Source: Mageeibacillus sp. UBA5770 (GTDB taxonomy: Bacteria > Bacillota_A > Clostridia > Saccharofermentanales > Saccharofermentanaceae). Taken from it: 11,208 bases of DNA. The DNA is taken from positions 12,238-23,445 of the forward strand of contig DIEQ01000082.1 of assembly GCA_002418705.1 (NCBI GenBank). Direction: 5' to 3'. Made by a program: the position numbers and the translations under genes. Position 1 is the stretch's first letter. Every line of letters starts with the position of its first letter. The notes beneath the pieces were generated by a model. That model was given only the letters and a program-made list of their open reading frames with translations, searched no databases and had not been told where the DNA came from. This document shows positions 6,980 to 11,208 of this stretch, in pieces.

Positions 6980-8351
6980 TTCTCCGTTATTTTTGTTTGT
7001 TTTTTTGACTATCGTATTAGCCGCATACTACATCTGCAATAAGAAAATTAAAAATATATTCTTGTTACTGGCCTCGCTTGCTTTTTATTCATGGGGTTCT
7101 CCCCAATATGTTTTATTGCTGGTATTATTTATATTCATTAACTATGGTTTTGCGCTGCTGATAACAGCAAACAAGAAGCAAATATGGAAAAAAGTATTTC
7201 TGGGTATTGTCATCGCGATTGATTTAGGTTTATTGGTGTACTTTAAATATACCGGATTTTTTATTGAGAATATAAATTCTATTTTCAATACTGAAATCGC
7301 AAGGACAAGCATTATTTGGCCGTTAGGTATTTCTTTTTATATATTCCAGGTCATTTCTTATGTTATTGATGTCTATCGCGGAGGCATTGAAGCCGAAAAA
7401 AATATCATAAACTTAGGACTGTTCGTCAGCTTCTTCCCGAAAATTACAAGCGGTCCTATTCTCCGATATAAAGACATCAAGATTCAACTCAATGACCGCA
7501 CGTTTGAATTCGCACGTTTTTTCTCGGGAATAGAACGCTTTATGCTTGGTTTCATCAAAAAAGTCTTGCTGGCAGATCAAATCGCAATGATTGCAGACAC
7601 CGCATTTTCACAGGCAAATCTGGCTGCACCTCTTGCTTGGCTAGGTGCCATCTGTTATACATTACAGATATATTTTGATTTCAGCGGCTATACCGACATG
7701 GCTATCGGCATCGCACGGATGTTTGGATTTGAAATTATGGAAAATTTCAATTATCCATATATTTCAAAATCGATCCAGGAATTCTGGCGCAGGTGGCATA
7801 TATCCCTGTCCCTTTGGTTCAGGGATTACCTGTATATTCCTCTCGGTGGAAGCAGGAAAGGCAGTTTCAGGACATATATAAACATCTTTCTGGTATTTTT
7901 GCTGACAGGGTTGTGGCATGGAGCAAGCTGGCATTATATCGCATGGGGTCTGTATTACGCGGTCTTTCTAATTTTTGAACGTGCGTGGTTCTCGGCCAAG
8001 CTTAAAAAGATGCCTGCGGTTATTTCACATTTATATGCATTATTTGTAATCGTGATTGGATGGATATTTTTTCGCGCAAATGGCTTATTTGCAGCTTTTT
8101 CGTATGTCGGAAACCTTTTCAAATTCCCTGCAGGATCTGTGACGCAACTGGTGAGTAATATATCTATAGAAAATATCGTATTTATCGTATTTGGAGTTAT
8201 ATTCTCAATGCCACTCATCCGTTTGCTCAAAGAAAAACAGAATAAAGCTTCGACGGTCTTCTACTATGTCGTACTTCTGATACTATTCGTTGTTGCGATA
8301 ACCTATATGAGCGGCAATGGCTTCAGCCCATTCTTATACGAGCAATTTTGA
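6969..8351 (+). CDS. MBOAT-family O-acyltransferase (AlgI/DltB type)
   Basis: This 460-residue polytopic membrane protein has about eleven hydrophobic segments and the family's usual length. The MBOAT core is clear: LGISFYIFQVISYVIDVYRG (119-138), FFPKITSGPILRY (155-167), YFDFSGYTDMAIGIARMFG (235-253), EFWRRWHISLSLWFRDYLYI (271-290) with PLGGSR following, and LTGLWHGASWHYIAWG (312-327), in which His317 matches the invariant catalytic histidine of AlgI. Such proteins carry acyl groups from a cytoplasmic donor through the membrane to a periplasmic or extracellular partner. The start ATG at 6969 lies inside the end of the AlgX-like gene and has GGGGGA eight nt upstream, so the two are coupled. 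No dltA or dltC is nearby, which argues for acetyl-type transfer rather than D-alanylation. Base composition is AT-rich, like its partner. Confidence 0.93.
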   Translation: MSFSSPLFLFVFLTIVLAAYYICNKKIKNIFLLLASLAFYSWGSPQYVLLLVLFIFINYGFALLITANKKQIWKKVFLGIVIAIDLGLLVYFKYTGFFIENINSIFNTEIARTSIIWPLGISFYIFQVISYVIDVYRGGIEAEKNIINLGLFVSFFPKITSGPILRYKDIKIQLNDRTFEFARFFSGIERFMLGFIKKVLLADQIAMIADTAFSQANLAAPLAWLGAICYTLQIYFDFSGYTDMAIGIARMFGFEIMENFNYPYISKSIQEFWRRWHISLSLWFRDYLYIPLGGSRKGSFRTYINIFLVFLLTGLWHGASWHYIAWGLYYAVFLIFERAWFSAKLKKMPAVISHLYALFVIVIGWIFFRANGLFAAFSYVGNLFKFPAGSVTQLVSNISIENIVFIVFGVIFSMPLIRLLKEKQNKASTVFYYVVLLILFVVAITYMSGNGFSPFLYEQF

Positions 8352-8360
8352 TCTGCCTCA

Positions 8361-8375
8361 GCGTCCGCAGGACGC
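8361..8375. repeat. Small hairpin GCGTCC-GCA-GGACGC
   Basis: A 6-bp perfect stem with a three-base loop starts 10 bp after the MBOAT stop. It closely matches the hairpin at 5161-5177 (GCGTCC-TGT-GGACGC core), sharing both arms with a different loop. It lacks a T-run on either side, so it is a poor intrinsic terminator and better viewed as part of the same palindromic repeat family. Confidence 0.55.
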
Positions 8376-8382
8376 AAATCAA

Positions 8383-8503
8383 GGAAGGAATAATGCCTTT
8401 CGAGTAGATTCCGCAGGATCGAAGCGACGAGGACCTGACCGAGTGAGAAAGGCCATTAACCCCTCCCCCGGACTGACCGAGCGAGAAAGGCATTATTCCT
8501 TCC
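8383..8503. repeat. Palindromic repeat tract B: 19-bp inverted repeat enclosing direct repeats
   Basis: GGAAGGAATAATGCCTTTC (8383-8401) recurs as its exact reverse complement at 8485-8503, 83 bp apart. Inside lie a short palindrome GATTCC-GCA-GGATC (8408-8420) and two tandem imperfect copies of one unit, 8431-8458 and 8470-8495, differing by one substitution and two single-base gaps and sharing CTGACCGAG and GAGAAAGG. The right arm overlaps the last codons and stop (8493-8495) of the LTA-synthase-like gene. No T-run follows the stem on either strand, so termination here would rely on the long palindrome itself. Confidence 0.75.
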
Positions 8504-10547
8504 ACAGGTATTGATAGTAATCTTCTTCAATTATTTTCGCTGCATATTTGAAGGCATCGTTTACGGACTGGATGCTGTTTTTTATGTATTCGTCGGTTAT
8601 TTCTTCGTCGGTGAGTTTGTATACTTCGCCGCTGTTGGCGTTGTACATGATTTTGTCTGTAATGAAGCTTCGGTCCTGGAAGTAGACGACGGGGCTCTTT
8701 GTTGAGAGAATGTCCGTCCCTGTGTAGAGGCGTGAGTCGTAGGTAAGGCCGAAGAGATTGGACAGTGTCGGCGCTATATCGACGCTTGAACAGTACTTGT
8801 CGACAGGGACGGGTGTTTCCATATCTCCGGACCACAGGATGAAGACGCTCTCGTACATTTCAAAGGTGTTCTCGAGCTCATGTCCCGCTAATTCATCGAA
8901 TTCCTCCGGTGTCAGTCCGTAAGGGTAATGGTCGGCACTTAAGGCTATGACGGTGTTTTCGAGCTGACCGGCGGCTTCGAGCTGGGCCAGCAGGTTTTCG
9001 AGGGCAAAATCGAGCTCCATCTGGCAAGCATAGTATGCTTTGACATGATCTGAACAGGTCAGATCAGCGACCAGGTCTTTGTTTTTCTTGCTGATGTAGT
9101 TTCCGCCGAAATTGTATTCGAGATGGCCGCTTACCGTCATATAGTAGATGTGGAATGGTGATGAATTCACATACTCAGGAGCGGTCAGCTGCATCATTTC
9201 GAGATCCGATTCGGGCCAGGTTACTTTAACATCGAGACCGTTTCCTACACCTTTATAGTCATAACCCATCGTCGGATATGACTGGTCACGGTTGTAATAG
9301 GTATACGTATGGTTGTGATAAGCCTTCGTCACATAACCGAGGTCGCTGAACTGATTCCCGAAGGCGAACGGCATATAGTTGCCGGCTATTTTGGTATAGC
9401 TCCATACACCTGCTTTGGGAAGCAGGCCGGTCGTAGCGACATATTCACCGTCTGAAGTACTGACTCCCCATATCGGAGTATAGAAGTTGCGAAATACAAA
9501 GCCTTCCGTTGACAGCTTATATAACGTCGGGGTAAGAACCGGATCAATTGCGTATTTTGAAAAGCCCTCGGCTGTAAGAAGGATGAGATTTTTGCCCTCG
9601 AACATACCGGTATATTCATTTTTGAGGCTCGGTTCTTTTTGGGAAAAATACGTGTTCATCTGGAGCAAAGTCTCGTTACTTTCATTGGGATCAAATCCAA
9701 TGTCCATAACATTGGGTTCATAGACAATTACTTCAGGCTCGGTTTCCTCCGGGACTGTTTCAGATGCCGGGGTCGAATCTGTCGTTTCCGTAACCGTAAC
9801 AGCCACGGTTGTATCGGAGCTTCCCGCAGTTCCGGGGCCGGCTGCAGGCTCGATAATCCGAATATCGCCGACATTAAAATCCAGATCCTCTTCTGTCCGC
9901 AGGTTCAGTACGTTGTACTTCACATCAAGGCTCATGGTCGTCATCAGACCAAAGCGGTCGAGCGATTTTTCCTGGACGAAAGAATTCAGGACAAGATAGC
10001 GCGGACTTAATGAACCGCTCCTGTCATTAAACGCTGCGCCGGCGGTACCGGCTCCAAAAATTACGGACACTAAAAGAGCAGCAACCGGAACTTTTGCAGA
10101 ATATTCCAGTTTTCGAATAAGGATACGCTGCAGAGAAAAAAACAGAACAGCAGGCACGAGGAAAAGCAGGACCCGAATGGCGTTGTCCCTGATTTGACCT
10201 GTCCATATATCAACGAAACCAAGCGCCTTCTGTGCTCCTCCGATAGAGCGGACAATATATAATGTCTTAAAAATCCGGTAATAAATGAATTGCGAGTTAT
10301 ATATGACGGCAAGCAGTGAAACGATGATGGCCTGGATGACAAACTGCACTCGAGTATTTTTATGGACCATGGAAATCGCCAGCATAAGTGCGCCAAAGGC
10401 AACAGAAAATCCGAAAGTGTATGCTGTTATGCGATAGTGTAAAACCCGCGAAAAAAGAAGCTCGTTGTACAGGACGCAGAGCGGAAGAAAAAGAAGCGCT
10501 AAAATACGCGGCAGTCTATCCAACAGTCTTTTTTTGTTGTCTTCCAT
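8493..10547 (-). CDS. LTA synthase family protein (membrane glycerophosphotransferase, sulfatase fold)
   Basis: The 684-residue product has five predicted membrane segments (about 13-32, 43-60, 67-90, 123-140, 153-172), then an extracellular sulfatase-fold domain from about 317, the architecture of LtaS. Metal and active-site residues are visible: E327 (LTAEGFS), the catalytic Thr364 in GVSTSDGE, and D539-H540 (SADH). His475 and Arg420 (YYNRD) sit where LtaS binds glycerophosphate; the Trp two residues before that Arg in S. aureus LtaS is Tyr418 here. Between membrane and enzyme domains is a Ser/Thr/Pro/Glu/Val-rich linker (about 233-278), longer than usual. It should polymerise or transfer glycerophosphate from phosphatidylglycerol at the outer membrane face. 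GAAGGG eight nt before ATG 10547 supports the start. A primer-type or paralogous enzyme, rather than the main LTA synthase, is possible. The 3' end lies inside a repeat. Confidence 0.9.
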   Translation of the reverse strand: MEDNKKRLLDRLPRILALLFLPLCVLYNELLFSRVLHYRITAYTFGFSVAFGALMLAISMVHKNTRVQFVIQAIIVSLLAVIYNSQFIYYRIFKTLYIVRSIGGAQKALGFVDIWTGQIRDNAIRVLLFLVPAVLFFSLQRILIRKLEYSAKVPVAALLVSVIFGAGTAGAAFNDRSGSLSPRYLVLNSFVQEKSLDRFGLMTTMSLDVKYNVLNLRTEEDLDFNVGDIRIIEPAAGPGTAGSSDTTVAVTVTETTDSTPASETVPEETEPEVIVYEPNVMDIGFDPNESNETLLQMNTYFSQKEPSLKNEYTGMFEGKNLILLTAEGFSKYAIDPVLTPTLYKLSTEGFVFRNFYTPIWGVSTSDGEYVATTGLLPKAGVWSYTKIAGNYMPFAFGNQFSDLGYVTKAYHNHTYTYYNRDQSYPTMGYDYKGVGNGLDVKVTWPESDLEMMQLTAPEYVNSSPFHIYYMTVSGHLEYNFGGNYISKKNKDLVADLTCSDHVKAYYACQMELDFALENLLAQLEAAGQLENTVIALSADHYPYGLTPEEFDELAGHELENTFEMYESVFILWSGDMETPVPVDKYCSSVDIAPTLSNLFGLTYDSRLYTGTDILSTKSPVVYFQDRSFITDKIMYNANSGEVYKLTDEEITDEYIKNSIQSVNDAFKYAAKIIEEDYYQYLWKE

Positions 10548-10569
10548 GAAATATGCCCTTCTCTATTTA

Positions 10570-10594
10570 CTGTATTAATTTCTCCATAATACAG
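10570..10594. promoter_or_regulatory. Candidate operator: 8-bp inverted repeat over the -10 of the LTA-synthase-like gene
   Basis: CTGTATTA (10570-10577) and TAATACAG (10587-10594) form a perfect inverted repeat with a 9-bp centre. It lies 23 bp upstream of the ATG at 10547 and covers the proposed -10 and start region, a typical place for a repressor site. As RNA it would be a weak AU-rich stem, so a DNA-binding role is the better guess. No regulator gene is adjacent. Confidence 0.4.
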
Positions 10595-10615
10595 CAAATT
10601 GAGTTGGAATGTTAG
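10586..10615 (-). promoter_or_regulatory. Candidate sigma-A promoter for the LTA-synthase-like gene
   Basis: On the minus strand CTAACA (10615-10610, 4/6 match to TTGACA) is separated by 18 nt from TATTAT (10591-10586, 5/6 match to TATAAT). Transcription would begin near 10579, leaving a leader of about 30 nt that contains the GAAGGG ribosome binding site. Confidence 0.45.
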
Positions 10616-10652
10616 ATTTACAGCTGCAGCCAATACTCATTCAAGTAAATAA

Positions 10653-11208
10653 TCAGTCAGTTATGCCCCAGGAATTTTGAATATCCAACACAAACATGAT
10701 TCCTTTCCCGGCCTCATCAAGATGTGCATCACTGCGTATTGCCTGTGTAACCGCTTCACACTCTTCTGTTTTGGCAAGGATCAGCACAAGTTCTTTCTCG
10801 GGCTCAATATCCATATTAAAAAGCCGCGCCGTCTCATATACACCGGCTCCGCGGGCATTGACTATAGTTGCACCATGTGAACCGGCCTTTTCAGCCGCAT
10901 TAACAACTGACTCAGCCATACCTTTATCTACAATGGCAATGATGGTCTTGTGCATAACAGGAATTCCTCCTTTGTGTTCGTTGCTCGAATCTCGACTGCA
11001 GTGCTGCGAACCGAACAAATCTGTAACTGATATAAGAAAGGCCCTTGCATGTGTCGTATGGCCCTTCGTGAACTCGGTGCTTAAAATTTCAAGTGTATGG
11101 TCAGCTGTTTCTTCTCCGGCTAACATCAGAATGATTTCTTTGCGCGAGTCATGATAATCCATCCACTCCGCAAAGCGGCTTCTCTCCTTACTTTCACCTA
11201 AGATGATC
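10653..11208 (-). CDS. Tandem PII-like (nitrogen regulator family) protein, N-terminus outside the window
   Basis: One minus-strand frame is open from the window edge to TGA at 10655-10653, giving 184 visible residues and two PII-like units. The first is partial (visible 1-66): RKEIILMLAGEE followed by a TTHARAFLISVTDLFG tail. The second begins at Met85: MHKTIIAIVDKGMAE, VNARGAGVYE (a short T-loop region), IEPEKELVLIL and the C-terminal GKGIMFVLDI pattern. PII proteins are trimeric sensors of ATP/ADP and metabolites that bind and control transporters or enzymes. This divergent type, from memory, is often linked to DUF1538 membrane proteins, which may lie beyond the right edge. The canonical uridylylated Tyr motif is not evident. 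ATG 10955-10953 has a perfect AAAGGAGG (10973-10966) ten nt upstream, so the second unit could also be made alone. Family call is firm; partner unknown. Confidence 0.8.
   Translation of the reverse strand, partial: IILGESKERSRFAEWMDYHDSRKEIILMLAGEETADHTLEILSTEFTKGHTTHARAFLISVTDLFGSQHCSRDSSNEHKGGIPVMHKTIIAIVDKGMAESVVNAAEKAGSHGATIVNARGAGVYETARLFNMDIEPEKELVLILAKTEECEAVTQAIRSDAHLDEAGKGIMFVLDIQNSWGITD

Noticed and set aside
5131..8503. Insertion sequence or composite transposon around the acyltransferase genes
   Set aside because: No transposase, no terminal inverted repeats spanning the unit and no visible target duplication. The flanking similarity is limited to small palindromes, so I report it as a repeat-bracketed cassette only.
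8383..8503. CRISPR-like array from the repeated units
   Set aside because: Only two tandem units of unequal length, with a spacer of about 11 bp and an inverted third copy; no cas genes.
9639..10010. Plus-strand frame with Arg/Cys-rich product opposite the LTA-synthase-like linker
   Set aside because: It is the complement of low-complexity coding sequence, with no independent coding signal.

Overview
The window looks like chromosomal DNA from a Gram-positive anaerobe of the class Clostridia (Bacillota). The signs are strong AGGAGG-type ribosome binding sites, short intergenic gaps with T-tailed hairpin terminators, a lipoteichoic-acid-synthase-like enzyme, a tandem PII-type protein, and a xanthine-dehydrogenase-type molybdenum hydroxylase cluster in the arrangement seen in gut and rumen clostridia. 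This placement is inference from gene content; no rRNA or other marker is present.

Layout from left to right. Positions 1-896 (+) hold the end of a [2Fe-2S] subunit and a complete FAD subunit of a molybdenum hydroxylase. They converge on an XdhC/CoxI-family maturation protein (976-1980, -) across a perfect 13-bp-stem bidirectional terminator. Next comes L-fucose isomerase (2177-3985, -) with its own terminator, and a divergent AraC-family regulator (4215-5129, +) across a 229-bp control region that contains a 23-bp-period direct repeat. An AT-rich two-gene unit follows (5360-8351, +): an AlgX/AlgJ-like SGNH protein with a C-terminal beta-rich domain, overlapping an AlgI/DltB-type MBOAT O-acyltransferase. 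It converges on an LTA-synthase-family sulfatase-fold enzyme (8493-10547, -). The right edge (10653 to the end, -) is an in-frame fusion of two PII-like domains, cut by the window boundary.

How the genes work together. The molybdenum hydroxylase subunits and XdhC serve one enzyme: subunits plus cofactor insertion or sulfuration. FucI and the AraC regulator plausibly form a sugar-responsive pair. The AlgX-like/MBOAT pair should move acyl groups (probably acetyl) across the membrane onto an extracellular polymer. The neighbouring LTA-synthase-like enzyme makes a glycerophosphate polymer or transfers glycerophosphate, so these three could act on the same envelope.

The most unusual part is the acyltransferase unit. 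It has clearly lower GC than both sides and lies between two intergenic tracts (5131-5248 and 8352-8503) built from related small palindromic repeats that share the 11-mer TAATGCCTTTC. One repeat copy supplies the stop codon and last codons of the LTA-synthase-like gene. This suggests a repeat-associated insertion or replacement of a cell-surface modification cassette. The second notable point is the tandem PII open frame, which carries a perfect internal Shine-Dalgarno sequence exactly where a separate second gene would start.
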